Positions 12,397-23,198 of a DNA stretch of 64,000 bases are shown piece by piece (within the stretch, counting starts at the first letter, position 1; each line of letters starts with the position of its first letter). The stretch spans positions 20,772-84,771 of the forward strand of contig SAUG01000076.1 of the NCBI GenBank assembly GCA_011316305.1, written 5' to 3'. This stretch comes from Rusavskia elegans. Taxonomy: Eukaryota > Ascomycota > Lecanoromycetes > Teloschistales > Teloschistaceae. The position numbers were made by a program, and so were the translations under genes. The notes under the pieces were generated by a model, which saw only the letters and a list, made by a program, of their open reading frames with translations, did no database searches and was not told the DNA's origin.

Positions 12397-13108
12397 ATGA
12401 AGTACATCCTCGTCATCTGGATAGCAACGCTGTCCACCATCTGTGCTGGCCAAGGCTTGGGCCTCGACAATTTACCGGACTGTGCCGTACGTGGTCTATC
12501 GATCCTTCATCTACATGATTCCTAAAGCTGATGGCGCCCCAGAAACCTTGCGCTTCAAAGCTTCCCGCCAACTGCGGTATCAAAATCGAGTGTATCTGTG
12601 CAAGCCAGGACTGGATCACCAGTATATCTTGCTGTGTTGCGAATGCCTGCTCCGAAGCCGACCAAAAGAGTATGCAATCGTGCAATCACCTCGGGACAAA
12701 ACGTGTACTAACACAGTCCAGCAACGGTCCAAGTTGCTCAAAAGATCTGCGACGTGTAAGTCATGTTCCTTAAAGTCGTGACACCCTCCGACAACTACAG
12801 GCGATTGTGATAGCTTGCTGACGAGGCTGCTGTCCAGCGCCAAAGTAACGTTACCTACGGCTGCGGTCTGCCCTGGTGCGACAGGTGCAATCACAGCAGG
12901 ATCCTCAACCAGGACTGGAGGGTCCTTAACAGCAACCGCATCCTCCACCATGACAGGTTCGAATACGGCAGGCTCCCAGACCATGGGATCGACAACAACA
13001 CCTAGCGCGGCAGCGGCGACCGCAGGGTCCAGCAGCGGTGCGGGAATTCAACACGTCGCACCTGGGCTCTGCGGAGTCGCTGCGGTATTTGGACTGGCTC
13101 TCTTGTAA
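12397..13108 (+). CDS. Secreted CFEM-domain protein with GPI-anchor signal
   Basis: 173-residue predicted secreted protein. Four exons: 12397-12486, 12543-12669, 12722-12755, 12838-13108. Residues 1-18 form a signal peptide (MKYILVIWIATLSTICAG). A CFEM domain follows: LPDCAKPCASKLPANC, then ECIC, CC, AC and KIC, giving the eight framework cysteines plus one extra (CC pair). After VTLPT comes a Ser/Thr/Gly/Ala-rich linker of about 75 residues and a hydrophobic C-terminus (GLCGVAAVFGLALL), as in GPI-anchored cell-wall proteins. CFEM proteins take part in haem capture, adhesion or host interaction. The Asp that coordinates haem iron in characterised CFEMs, usually three residues before the CxC, is Lys here. 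The last intron has two possible acceptors; 12837/12838 gives the usual KIC-x-x-x-VTLPT spacing. Confidence 0.82.
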
Positions 13109-14272
13109 AATCAATGTGTGGGCAACGAGGTCGGCATACTACATAGGGCGATGATATTTAGGCCAGACATCGAATTCAGGGAAATCGCATAGAGGAGTCG
13201 AGAACAGTGTAATCGGCAGGTGTATTTCCAGTGTATCTTACTGTGGTGGCTCACATAATATCTTATATTCTCACTGCTCTTGTTGTCTCCAGCATACAAG
13301 CCATCATGCAGACACCTCCGGTGTATCTGCCTTCTCGGCCATCGGTGTTTGGTCAAGAACAAGTAATTCATAAGGAGAAGCCTCAGATTGCCTGGGGCAA
13401 GGTGATGTTGAAAACTCACGTTGCTTTTCCATTATTGCTCCAACATAGCTTTCCACTTAATGTTTTGATTGCCTTTCGCATCTTCATTTGTAATTTTGTC
13501 TTACCAACCGCACAAAAGACGTCTGCTACCCACAACGTCTCATGACCACATATCTCATTCCCTTTGATTGTCTGCGTCGTCTGCATATTAATCATGCTCA
13601 CAAGCTTAGCGAGTTGAGTAAAGTCATCAAGGGTGGAGGAAAGAGAGAATCGACACAAAAAGGAAGGATCTTTTTTAAATGCTGTTAAATTCCTGTCAAG
13701 CATGTGGAAAACAATAATATCAATAGGCATATTCAAGATAGCCAGCTTTGGGCAATAAATTATTAAATTCCTGTCGATCTCCACTCCAGGACCCCCACCT
13801 CCACGCCACAAGCGGTTCGCAGCCTAAAGGTATCCTTGCATCGACTACTGCTTACGGAGTACGTGCAGAAGGACTCTAATCTCTTCGATACCTTTTTGGA
13901 CCTTCATGCCCTCGACTTTCCGCTGGTCCTCCATCGCCTTGTCCATTAATCTGGGTACTGGACCTGTATTGCGTCCAATGCGATGCAGTTCCCGTGGTAA
14001 CATCAGATGGATGGGGGAAAGCCTTGCGGAACGTTCTATGGAGCCACGGAAACGGGCGCAATGAGGAGCACTCTCCTTATCATTGCGACATTCAACATGA
14101 TAACCCATTTCCCATAGATGACATCTCAACTGGATCCGAAAACTTACTCCTCTCGTCAATCTAGGGAACCACATCAATTATCCGTCTGTTATCCCCCTTG
14201 GTTGCCTATCTTGGATATCTTCGTCCGCATCACAGACCGCAGGCAATATCTCCACTGCTCGCGCTGCCGGCA
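13109..14272. other. Intergenic region, partly AT-rich
   Basis: 1.16 kb between the CFEM stop and the permease start. Bases about 13400-13780 are AT-rich with no convincing gene. The 13845-14177 minus-strand frame is listed separately as a doubtful CDS. Nothing else recognised. Confidence 0.4.
13845..14177 (-). CDS. Doubtful small hypothetical protein (110 aa)
   Basis: An uninterrupted minus-strand frame whose last 50 residues look protein-like: an amphipathic, Lys/Glu/Arg-rich helix (MDKAMEDQRKVEGMKVQKG, then EEIRVLLHVLRK). The first half is not convincing and contains a possible donor (GTAAGTTTT) near 14144, so a spliced model is possible. No family recognised. It would be divergent from the amino acid permease with only about 95 bp between starts. 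Listed because the C-terminal composition is unlike random sequence; it may well be chance. Confidence 0.22.
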   Translation of the reverse strand: MMWFPRLTRGVSFRIQLRCHLWEMGYHVECRNDKESAPHCARFRGSIERSARLSPIHLMLPRELHRIGRNTGPVPRLMDKAMEDQRKVEGMKVQKGIEEIRVLLHVLRKQ

Positions 14273-16109
14273 ATGCGGAAATCACCAGAGATATCGTCCT
14301 CCAGCTCACGCGGCGAGTCCGACGATAGAGCTGCTGCTGTAGGCTCCCTGTACGATGCAACACCGAGCAAGTGGCGGAATGTTGCAAAGGCAGCGTGGGA
14401 CAGTCTCAAGGAGAACCCTGACTATCACATCACCGAGAAAGGGCAAGTAGGAGCCAATGGGCAAGTCTACGATGTTGAGGGTGCTGCTGAAGCCACGGCT
14501 ACATCTCCGTTGGCCAGGAAGTTGAAGGGGAGGCATCTGCAGATGATTGCCATAGGGGGCTCCATTGGTAATCTTCCCTCGAGAAGCTGGTTGGAAATCG
14601 CTGACTGACCGCTGGACAGGCACCGGTCTTTTCGTCGGATCTGGCAAGGCACTGCAGCAGGGAGGGCCCGCGTCCTTACTCATTGCTTTCTCTCTGATAG
14701 GAGGCATGCTCTTTTGCACTGTGCAGGCTCTTGGCGAGATGGCAGTCTTACTACCCGTTGCTGGATCCTTCTCCGCTTACTCTACCCGCTTTCTCGACCC
14801 TGCTTGGGGTTTCGCCATGGGCTGGAACTACGCCATGCAATGGCTGATTGTCCTACCCCTAGAAATCGTCGCCGCTGCCATCACAATCAAGTACTGGAAC
14901 TCACCAGTCTCCTCGGCTGTGTGGGTAGCTATTTTCCTCGTAATGATTATCGGCATCAACCTTGTCGGCGTGAAAGGCTATGGCGAGGCTGAATTCGTCT
15001 TCTCCATCATCAAGGTCATCGCAGTCATTGGTTTCATCATTCTTGGAATCGTCCTTAATGTTGGGGGAGGGCAGAACGGGGATTACATCGGAGGAAGATA
15101 TTGGGCGGATCCCGGAGCTTTCAACAATGGTCTCCAGGGTCTGTGTTCTGTCTTCGTCATTGCAGCTTTTGCATTCGCCGGCACAGAGCTTGTGGGACTC
15201 GCAGCAGCCGAAACTGCCAATCCGCGCAAGTCCCTGCCGACGGCTGTGAAACAGGTCTTTTGGCGAATATGTCTCTTCTACATAGTTTCGCTAACGCTCG
15301 TCGGACTGCTTGTTCCCTACTCGGATCCACGACTGATCGGGCAATCCACCTCGGACGCCAAAGCCTCGCCTTTTGTCATCGCTATCAAAAACGCCGGTAT
15401 CACAGGCCTAGACTCGGTCATGAACGTCGTCATCATGGTCTCGGTCCTCTCCGTTGGTAATTCAGCCGTGTACGGTTCTTCACGCACCCTCGCTGCTTTG
15501 GCAGAACAAGGTCAAGCACCCAGATGGCTGGGCTACATTGACCGTCAAGGCCGACCGCTCAAGGCAATCGGCATCGCGTCCGCCTTTGGGTTTCTGGCCT
15601 TCCTGGCCGCTTCCAACAAAGACGAGGACGCTTTTGTCTGGATGCAAGCCCTCAGCGGTCTCAGCTCCATCTTCACCTGGGGTTCCATCTGCCTCGCACA
15701 CATCCGCTTCCGCAAGGCTTGGCGTATACAAGGCCGATCCCTGGACGAACTGGCCTTTAGAAGTCAAGCCGGCGTCATCGGCTCGTGGATCGGCTTTCTC
15801 TTCAATGTCCTCGTTATCTGCGCCCAATTTTGGATCGGCTTTTCTCCCGTGCAGCCAAGGTACGGCGAGCCGATCAAGGGCACTTCGGCACTGGTGCAGA
15901 ATTTCTTTCAGGCGTACTTGGCGGTTCCTGTCGTCTTGCTCTTTTATATTGCGTACAAGGTCGTGTATCGGACACCTTTCATGCGGTGCAAAAACATGGA
16001 TCTGAAGACGGGAGTTAGGGAACTGAATCTACCGCAATTATTGCTGGATGAATCAATCGAGAGGGCATCCTGGCCGAAGTGGAAGAAGGCCTATAAATTT
16101 CTCTGCTAA
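14273..16109 (+). CDS. Amino acid permease (APC superfamily, YAT/AAT type)
   Basis: 594-residue amino acid permease of the yeast type (proton-coupled uptake at the plasma membrane). Two exons, 14273-14567 and 14620-16109, joined over a 52-nt intron that falls inside the helix 1 signature IGGSIGTGLFVGSG. The cytosolic N-terminus of about 90 residues holds the family segment LKGRHLQMIAIGGSIG. About 12 hydrophobic helices follow, including GWNYAMQWLIVLPLEI, the conserved helix 6 region FAFAGTELVGLAAAE and the following NPRKSLPTAVKQVFWRI. It ends in a Lys/Trp-rich tail (WPKWKKAYKFLC). Close to general or neutral amino acid permeases (GAP1/DIP5/INDA1-like); specificity cannot be read from sequence. 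It converges on the M20 peptidase, so uptake and peptide breakdown genes are neighbours, but this may be coincidence. Confidence 0.93.
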
Positions 16110-16414
16110 GATCGGAAACATGTGGCATCTATACTCAACATAGCGCGGCGCTTGTGCCAGGGAAGCGGCCGGTCTTCGTCGCTTCAGGTTGACAGCTATC
16201 AAGGCGTAATCAGTCCGCAGAGCTGCAATAAAAGAGTATTGGTTGATGTGCAGAAGTCTTTGAATTGTCAGAAAGGAGCATCATTGGCTTACAAGATACC
16301 CATGTGCAATACAAATCTGACTTGGGAATCCGAGCACACCAAGCTCCCACCGTCTATTGGATTTAAGAAGATTTCCCCTCGAAACTTGACGTTTCAAGGC
16401 ATATTGCAACAGTC
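16110..16414. other. Convergent 3' region, permease / M20 peptidase
   Basis: 305 bp between two facing stop codons. No motif or gene seen; presumably both 3' UTRs. Confidence 0.4.
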
Positions 16415-17742
16415 CTATCTGCCCACAGCTGCTAAGACCAGCTTCTTGTAGCCCTCTACCGAGTCCGCCAGATCCTCAACGCTCAGATGTTCATGATCGG
16501 AATGAGCGTCCAAGATCGAGCCGGGCCCGTAAAGATATCGTTTGTGTTCTCCGTCCAGCCACGGGATATCAGTGCCGTAGTTGACGGTCATCGTCTCAAA
16601 ACCTTCCACGTCATGATCGATGTTCACCGGTCCGTAACCTCGTGACCAAAAAAGTACTTTCAACCTCTCATCTACCTTTCTCACCGCCTCTACGATCAAT
16701 TTCTGAGACTCCTCGGGCTCCCCGCCCGCAATGCGTACCTGAATGTCCGCATAGGCCGATGCTGGAATGACATTGCCCGCTTCCCCGCCAACCATCTTCC
16801 CAATGTTCAACGTCGAGTTGCCATACTTGTCCGAGCTCGGCAACTGTAGGTTATCCAACGCCAACAGAGCGGGTATCAGCATGCTGTTGGCGTTTTCCCC
16901 CAACCATGGGTATCCGCTGTGACCGCCTTTGCCTGTGGCGGTCACGGTGAGGCCAAGGTTGCCTTTGTGTCCGGACGCGAGCTTCCGGTCGGTTGGTTCG
17001 CCGAAAATGACGGCTTCGTAGGCTGGGTGGGGGGCTTTGTTGAAGGCTCTCATACCGTCGCCGCCGAGCTCCTCGCCGACGACATAGAGGAGGGATATTG
17101 ATGATGGAGCTACGCTGCCGGAGGAGAGCAGGGAGAGGGCGGCGGTCACTTGTGCAGCGATGCAGGCCTTCGCATCGACAGTGCCGCGGCCGGAGATTTG
17201 GTGAGTTGTGGAGTTGTAATAGTAAGGGATGTAGGGTGGGACGGTATCGAGACTGATACAGGATTTGGAGTCAACATTAAGGGAACACGGTGTAGGAAGA
17301 ACGGTGTAGGAAGACTTCTCCGAAAAAAGAGTTGTGAAATCGCATGACAGGAAGGAGAGACGAATGGAAGAAAGACGCACTGCGCTGTTAAAAGGACACT
17401 AGTACTGTTGGAAGGAGATGCGGAAGGATAGGCAAGAAGGTTGAAGCGCTGTTGGCGTTTGGTATGGTCGCCCTGGGAGTGGAAGGGTTGGACGGATTGC
17501 TTTTCTACCTTGAAGTCGCGTGCGGTCAGATAGGAGGCAAGAAAGTCGCCGACGGTATGTTCGCTGTCCGAGATGGATGGAATTTCAACGAGCTTGCGAT
17601 GTAGACTGTACAATTGGGTAGTCTCGAATGCATGAGCGTCATGATTCAATAATGGCCGCTGAGGAAGTAAGATTGGTTCAGCAAAGGTTCGGAAAGAAGG
17701 GCTTGCGGAGACAATGGCGAGTTGGAGTAGCCATTGATACAT
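16415..17742 (-). CDS. M20 family zinc metallopeptidase (CPS1/ArgE-like)
   Basis: 399-residue peptidase of family M20 (carboxypeptidase S / acetylornithine deacetylase / desuccinylase group). Exons 17381-17742 and 17252-16415, with a 128-nt intron that is long for this window. The first exon starts with a hydrophobic leader (MYQWLLQLAIVSAS), suggesting secretion or vacuolar targeting. Joining the exons recreates LLTAHLDTVPPYIPYY with the first Zn ligand His and Asp. Downstream are GRGTVDAKA (bridging Asp), GEELGG (catalytic Glu and Zn-ligand Glu), FGEPT (ligand region), the dimerisation domain (GHSGYPWLGENA...) and DAHSDHEHLSVEDL with the final His. All catalytic residues are present. Substrate unknown; likely a peptide or N-acyl amino acid. 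Confidence 0.9.
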
Positions 17743-18785
17743 GATGCAGGCGAGTCTGTATCAATTGGTGATAACAGTAATCGAGGTTCAATTGGAGCAA
17801 TCGACGAGATGTCCATGCGATTTGATGCGTGGCGTGCATTTGGGATCTGATACCTTTATGTCGGAGTCGATGGATCGATGGAACGTCATGTCCATGCACG
17901 CGGCCTAAGTCCGAGACGCTCTATTATAAAGGTAAGGTACCTTAGGTTACGTTACGTTACGACAGTAATGTAGACTTTTCAGGCGTTTACATTTCTCGAC
18001 TCCGACTTGAAACACGAACAACGACATCCGACCTCAGGACCAATATTCTGACACTCGGACAACACCTAGTGTGAGGACACAGCAGTTGTCTGTCCAAGAG
18101 TCCCTCCGTGGTTGTGCTTCCCAACCCTTGTTGATCGCTCAACCCGCCGCTGCGTGCAAGGTTATTTTTGACCCTAGCGTATCTCGGGCTGGAGTATTGA
18201 GTATTGACCTCCAAAAGCCTCCAATTTCAAGTCACAAAACACCTATACACCCTTCAATTAACACCACCCACCGCCAACTGGATCCTTCTGCTCGAGCCCG
18301 GGAGCTTTCGACTGCTGCTGCTTCCCAAACCCACCTTCGTTACACCGAGCGGGAATAAACGCCCTCGAATCCCACTCGACCGTCCCGCCTCCCTTTTATC
18401 ACCTTCTCCTCAAAGCCACTGCTGCGGCCGCTACAACCACAGACACTCTCAAACGCCAGTTGCGTTGCTAACCTTTCTTTGCTCCTTCAATTGGCCAAGA
18501 CGTTGGCTGCTCAACCGTCACCAACCACCTTCTCGACTTCGGACAAGTGCAGCCTGCACCGGCCCGTGGTGGTGACGATGCAACTGCCCTTCTCAATTAC
18601 TCCCTAAAGTCGGTTTGGTGGTACCTTTCAGTAGGAGATTCCACCACCGACGCATCTTTTCCCGTTCCCCATCTGTCGTACCACCACCCTACCCCCCATA
18701 ACCCCGCCCGTCGACACCTCCGACCTGCAAGAACAAGCATTTTCCGGACCAGACGGGTCTCGCCAGTGCTACCATCCAGACCTAT
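17743..18785. promoter_or_regulatory. Divergent intergenic region with KpnI-type palindrome and pyrimidine-rich leader
   Basis: 1.04 kb between two divergent start codons. At 17930-17965 there is AAGGTACCTTAGG followed by three GTTAC repeats; a related motif occurs upstream of the RhoGAP gene near 40838-40855. From about 18220 to 18780 the plus strand is C/T-rich with many CCACC and CCCTC runs, as expected for a long 5' leader of the downstream gene. Several start codons lie in this leader, so upstream ORFs could exist. Confidence 0.5.
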
Positions 18786-21700
18786 ATGCCGATCAAAATA
18801 CCAAAGCCGTTTCCAAGACGGAAGTCCTCTGGGAATGCTCTCGAAGAACTCACCAATCCCCCGCAGCCGTCGTTCCGCGTCTTCGAGCGACCAGATTCCA
18901 AATCCTTCGACAGTGGGACCACTTTCAAACGCATGAGCCAAGGACGGCCATTGAGTGCCGGCCCCAACCTGGAGAACAGCCTCTACGTCGAAGGAAGCAA
19001 TCCCAATCTCACTAATCGGTATGTCTCCAATCCTCCTCCCACGATACCATTGCTGACCCATGTCAGCGGTAGCGGAGGCACCAACAATTCTTCTTCAAGT
19101 ACCGGTCACGACAATTCTTCTGCATCAGCGCGTTTCAGTTCCTCATCCACTCTGCCTTCTTCGACCGACGTACCTCTGGACGACAAATCATTGCCCAACC
19201 CTCAGGATCTGCGCAAAGTGCCAGCCCCTCCCATCCCAGCTTCTCATCCCCTGTCCCTAAAAGCCGGTGGGAGGACCTTCTCGTTTGGCCGCAAGAAACC
19301 TCACTCGCCATCTTCAGCAAGTCCAATCACTCAACCGCCCCAAGTGTACGGACATTCTCAAGAGCCAGCGTTTCACAGCAGAGAACGTGCTCTGACCGAA
19401 AGCAGCCATGCGAGTAGCAGTACGGCTACCCCTCCGAAGCTTCTCGACACAGGCCTGGATCTTGAAGATGGCTTCGGGACCATGTTCGAAAATTATGGCA
19501 GGAGAAGAAGCACGTCCGATGCAGACGCTGCGGGACCTGGTGTGATGGAGACTGAAAGCCCGGTAAGCTTCACGGTCAACCCGACCCTGGGCCTGACCAA
19601 AGCTCATTCAAATCAGGAGGCTCTTACGCCCGCCCCGGCTTCACGAACCTTAACAGCGTCTTATTTTGGTGAAAGATCAAATTTTACTCCTTCGCCCATA
19701 CAGATCGATCGATCGCGTAACATTAGGGAAGCAGAACCCTCACCGTATTTGCGGAGCAGTCACGAGTCTCAGGACCGCTTGATGAGTTCGTCAGATCAAG
19801 GAGGGATAGACTATGCCCACAATTCCGAGCAAAGTCCATCGATACCGCAGCACGCAGCGGGTTCAACCTTGGCACGATCCGTGCCATTACAAGGATCGAA
19901 CAGTCCTTCCAACCGTAGACAGCAGCAAAGACAATCGAGCTATGGGGCAGGCCTCCGACGGGCCAGTGCCTATGCGTCGCACCGCGAATCGATCCCTCTT
20001 CAGGACGAGGATGCGAAACTGGTGATGGACTCGATCAACGCAAGTCGAAGCCTCAACCGACACTCAGGAGAATCTGGCAGCCAGAATCGGTATACAGAAG
20101 ACCGTGGAGAGCTTCGAGGCATGCAGCCGTCTGCATCCTTTCTGAATGCTTCCGGACAAATCTCTTCATCTCCAGCCAATCTAAGTCCCCAACGACGATC
20201 GAGTCCTGAACGTCGGGCCCATGCCCCTGTAGGACTCTTCGACGCCCCAGATGGTGAGATATCCGAGAACAGTTGGAGGATAGGTTCAAATGAATCAACG
20301 CCGCGGGCCAAAACATTAGAACTGGCTGACCGAACGAAGCGTTCATCGTTGTTCGACCCATCCTTACATGCTCCTCCACGTGCCGAAACATCACCTATGC
20401 AAGGAGAACAGAGCGCCAAACCAGGACCACAGAACAAAGTCATGACTCCCGCGCAATTCGAGCGATATCGAAGAGAGCAGGAGATGATGAGGACGCACAG
20501 CAATCAGTCAACGGTGGATGATTCGGATGATGAGAGCGATCATTACGAGGACGATGATGAAAATGAACGCAACAAAGAATTGGCCAAACAGAGGCGGAAG
20601 CAGGAGGCTCACCTAGCTGTGTATCGGCAGCAGATGATGAAAGTGACAGGAGAACAGCCATCCGACTCACCGGCCTTGGGACCTTTGCGAGCAGCGGCTG
20701 AAAGAGCCAGTGCGAGCGCACCGATTGTTGTTCAGCATGGGCCAATGCCATCTGTTACCCTCGGCAAGGCCTCGGCAAATGGGAAGGCCAGTGATGACGA
20801 AGACGACGACATACCCTTGGGAGTTCTGGCTGCCCATGGCTTCCCCAACAAGAACCGGCCGCCGGGCCCGCCTGCGCAAAATGGCATCCGGTATACCAGT
20901 GAAACGTATCCTCCTCCACCAATGTCAGTCTCAGGCATGTCAACAGCTGGAGCTTCGCGGGGCCTTCCAGCTTTCGCGAAGAATTTACCTCCAGACCCAT
21001 ACTTTGGTGCTGGTCTGGTGAATCCAACAAACCGGGAAATGCCCTCTTTCAGTACCCATGGCAACGGCTCCCAGTATGGTGGTGCTTCGCCGAACTTGCA
21101 TCCTGGTGGATTAGTCGGTGTGATCGCTGGCGAGGAACGAGCCAGAGCAATGCGTAGAGGTAGTCCGAATGCGCAAGGCAATTACGGTTCGCCGTTACCG
21201 CAAGGAATGTCCCCGATGCCGGGTATGACGCCTGGGCTTCCTCCAATGATGTCTCCAGGGGATGAGGCCCAAGTCCAGATGTCGCAGCAGATGACTCAGA
21301 TGATGCAGATGCAGATGCAATGGATGCAGCAAATGCAACAGATGATGGCAAGCGGGATGCAGCCTTCGCAGATGCCGCAAGGAATGCCTCCGGGTATGCC
21401 TCCGGGTATGCCTCCTATGCCACCGCCTCATGGCCAACAAGCGATGAACAACGGCTTCCTATCGCCTCACGGACAGATGCTTCGGCCCATATCCCATTCG
21501 GCGCCTAGCTCTCCAGCACTAGTCCAGCAACAACAGCAGCAACGTGCAATGAGCATGATGAGCCCAAGTCTCAGTCCTCAGTGGCCACCCGGAAAATTAG
21601 GATCGCCGAGCATCATGAGTGGAGCGTTGGGTCCACAAAGCTACGCCCCATCTATCGCTCCTTCCGAACGGAGTAACATAGGCCAGCCATCCAGGTATCG

Positions 21701-21968
21701 GCCAGTGTCCATTGCACCGATCGACGAACATTCCCGTCCGGGGTCAAGGTCTTCCAATAACCTTCTGCAACCGGGACCAAGTGATCGGAAGACGGTCTCG
21801 GCCATGGGAAGGACATCGCCCGTTCCGCCTAGGAAAGTACCCAGCGACGATGACGACGACGAAGGATGGGAAGAGATGAGAAAGAAGAGAGAACAGAAGG
21901 CGAGCACGTGGCGCCACAAGAAGAATCACGGCAACAACTTTCAGGAGTTGTATTATCCCGGAACATAG
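18786..21968 (+). CDS. Conserved-looking large disordered fungal protein (1060 aa)
   Basis: Single-exon, 1060-residue protein that I do not recognise by name. It is Ser/Pro/Gln/Asn-rich and predicted mostly disordered. Notable parts: basic N-terminus MPIKIPKPFPRRKSSGN; a Met/Gln-rich segment at about residues 830-880 (QMSQQMTQMMQMQMQ) followed by PPGMPPGMPPMPP repeats; a Gln run at about 915; an acidic stretch near 575-595 (DDSDDESDHYEDDDENE) followed by a charged helix NKELAKQRRKQEAHLAVYR; and a compact C-terminus with DDDDDEGWEEMRKKRE, then KASTWRHKKN. The ends and the charged helix are the likeliest conserved pieces. The ATG at 18786 is the first in this frame after the pyrimidine-rich leader. 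Function unknown. Confidence 0.85.
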   Translation: MPIKIPKPFPRRKSSGNALEELTNPPQPSFRVFERPDSKSFDSGTTFKRMSQGRPLSAGPNLENSLYVEGSNPNLTNRYVSNPPPTIPLLTHVSGSGGTNNSSSSTGHDNSSASARFSSSSTLPSSTDVPLDDKSLPNPQDLRKVPAPPIPASHPLSLKAGGRTFSFGRKKPHSPSSASPITQPPQVYGHSQEPAFHSRERALTESSHASSSTATPPKLLDTGLDLEDGFGTMFENYGRRRSTSDADAAGPGVMETESPVSFTVNPTLGLTKAHSNQEALTPAPASRTLTASYFGERSNFTPSPIQIDRSRNIREAEPSPYLRSSHESQDRLMSSSDQGGIDYAHNSEQSPSIPQHAAGSTLARSVPLQGSNSPSNRRQQQRQSSYGAGLRRASAYASHRESIPLQDEDAKLVMDSINASRSLNRHSGESGSQNRYTEDRGELRGMQPSASFLNASGQISSSPANLSPQRRSSPERRAHAPVGLFDAPDGEISENSWRIGSNESTPRAKTLELADRTKRSSLFDPSLHAPPRAETSPMQGEQSAKPGPQNKVMTPAQFERYRREQEMMRTHSNQSTVDDSDDESDHYEDDDENERNKELAKQRRKQEAHLAVYRQQMMKVTGEQPSDSPALGPLRAAAERASASAPIVVQHGPMPSVTLGKASANGKASDDEDDDIPLGVLAAHGFPNKNRPPGPPAQNGIRYTSETYPPPPMSVSGMSTAGASRGLPAFAKNLPPDPYFGAGLVNPTNREMPSFSTHGNGSQYGGASPNLHPGGLVGVIAGEERARAMRRGSPNAQGNYGSPLPQGMSPMPGMTPGLPPMMSPGDEAQVQMSQQMTQMMQMQMQWMQQMQQMMASGMQPSQMPQGMPPGMPPGMPPMPPPHGQQAMNNGFLSPHGQMLRPISHSAPSSPALVQQQQQQRAMSMMSPSLSPQWPPGKLGSPSIMSGALGPQSYAPSIAPSERSNIGQPSRYRPVSIAPIDEHSRPGSRSSNNLLQPGPSDRKTVSAMGRTSPVPPRKVPSDDDDDEGWEEMRKKREQKASTWRHKKNHGNNFQELYYPGT

Positions 21969-22117
21969 AGTGAACAGCTGTGGGACGAATGGGTTCCAGC
22001 ATGTAAGAGTACGTATGCCTTGTTGAGATCGACATCTTTTGTGCATAGAAAATTTCCTTCTTGATCACTGGACGAGAAAGACCTTCGCATGGGCGCCTGG
22101 TGCAGGCATTTTCGGGG

Positions 22118-22148
22118 TTTTTTTTTTGTTTTTTTGTTTTTTTTTTTT
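22118..22148. repeat. Interrupted poly-T tract
   Basis: 31 bp of T broken by two single G residues, about 150 bp downstream of the 1060-aa gene. Length is likely to vary between isolates or to be misassembled. Confidence 0.9.
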
Positions 22149-22292
22149 GGTGATGTGGATTGCAAGGAGGTGGAAAGAAGCAGGCAGATAGTAGCCCGCG
22201 CAAAATAAATTAATGCATAGCGATGGATGGATTGGCAGTCATACTGGAATCGGAGAAAAAGAGAGACGTTTTTTGTGCGCGAATTGGGGGAA

Positions 22293-22306
22293 GGGGGGGG
22301 GGGGGG
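22293..22306. repeat. Poly-G run (14 nt)
   Basis: Uninterrupted 14-G homopolymer, preceded by GGGGG AA. A G-rich strand in a 3' region; length uncertain in any assembly. Confidence 0.9.
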
Positions 22307-22938
22307 AAAGGAAGAGGGTTACAAACTAAAACCTATTAATACAACATAATTCTCTCACAGTACCCTTTATTTTCACTCCTTTCCGTTGGATCAACCAGGC
22401 AGCTCCGTCGTCCATCTACGGGAAACCTGAATGTTACCGCAATCTTCGTCTTGCTGGACCCCTTTCTTTGCGACTGGATCATGCATGGCTCACCATGCAG
22501 CGTCCATGTATAGTGTACGGAAATCACACCCCTCCCTAAATAATAGAACTCCATATCCAGTAGATTTTTTGTGATGCTACTCACCCCGTACCAACCCAAC
22601 CCAACCCACCCACAGGTTCAAGCAAAGTGAGGTAGTTTGTGCGTGTCACCTGGAGCCCAGGATCCATCATACCTTCCCTTACCATCTTACCAGCCTACCA
22701 TACCAGACACGCTACTCGTTTTCTTTTGCGCAATCAGGAGAAACTGAAGAATTCGAGGCGAGGTATGTATGTATCAGACATCAGACAATGTCTCCCCCTC
22801 ATTTCTGTCTACGGATAACAACTATCCTCCCTATTGTCAAGGATGGGAAGGATCGGAGGATATGTCTGCTGTGCTTGGCATTCATTGCTTAATGGCTTGC
22901 CAGGTCCCAAGAGGATATGAATTCTGAGCGGTGAGTCA

Positions 22939-22953
22939 GGGGGGGGGGGGGGG
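22939..22953. repeat. Poly-G run (15 nt)
   Basis: A second long G homopolymer on the same strand, about 640 bp after the first, followed by GGGAGGGAGG-type purine sequence. Confidence 0.9.
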
Positions 22954-23095
22954 AAGGGAGGGAGGCAAAGTCGTGCTGTCGACGTGTGACGATTGGAAAG
23001 AAGGATTTCGGTAGCGGGGCGGATTTGGGATAGCATGAAGACCACGAATAATGCTACGGTTGGAGCTGACGCTACCTTTCTCAATTCCTTTCTTG

Positions 23096-23120
23096 CTTTC
23101 TTTCTTTCTTTCTTTCTTTC
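23096..23120. repeat. CTTT microsatellite
   Basis: About six copies of CTTT ending in CTTTCAG, just downstream (in gene sense) of the SAM/HMG-box gene stop codon. Confidence 0.85.
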
Positions 23121-23198
23121 AGTCGTCCTCGCGTATTCTCAAGGAGATGACGGCAAGTAATGGACATATTTGAGTGTTAAGTTATATTCGTTTATTGT

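Larger units (their letters stand above)
21969..23198. other. Convergent 3' region rich in homopolymers and simple repeats
   Basis: 1.23 kb between facing stop codons. It contains an interrupted T tract (22118-22148), a run of 14 G (22293-22306), a run of 15 G (22939-22953) and a CTTT tandem (about 23096-23120). No gene recognised. Confidence 0.6.

Noticed and set aside
13416..13811. 131-codon minus-strand frame in the AT-rich intergenic stretch
   Set aside because: No motif, low-complexity start and no homologous phrase recognised; chance frame more likely.
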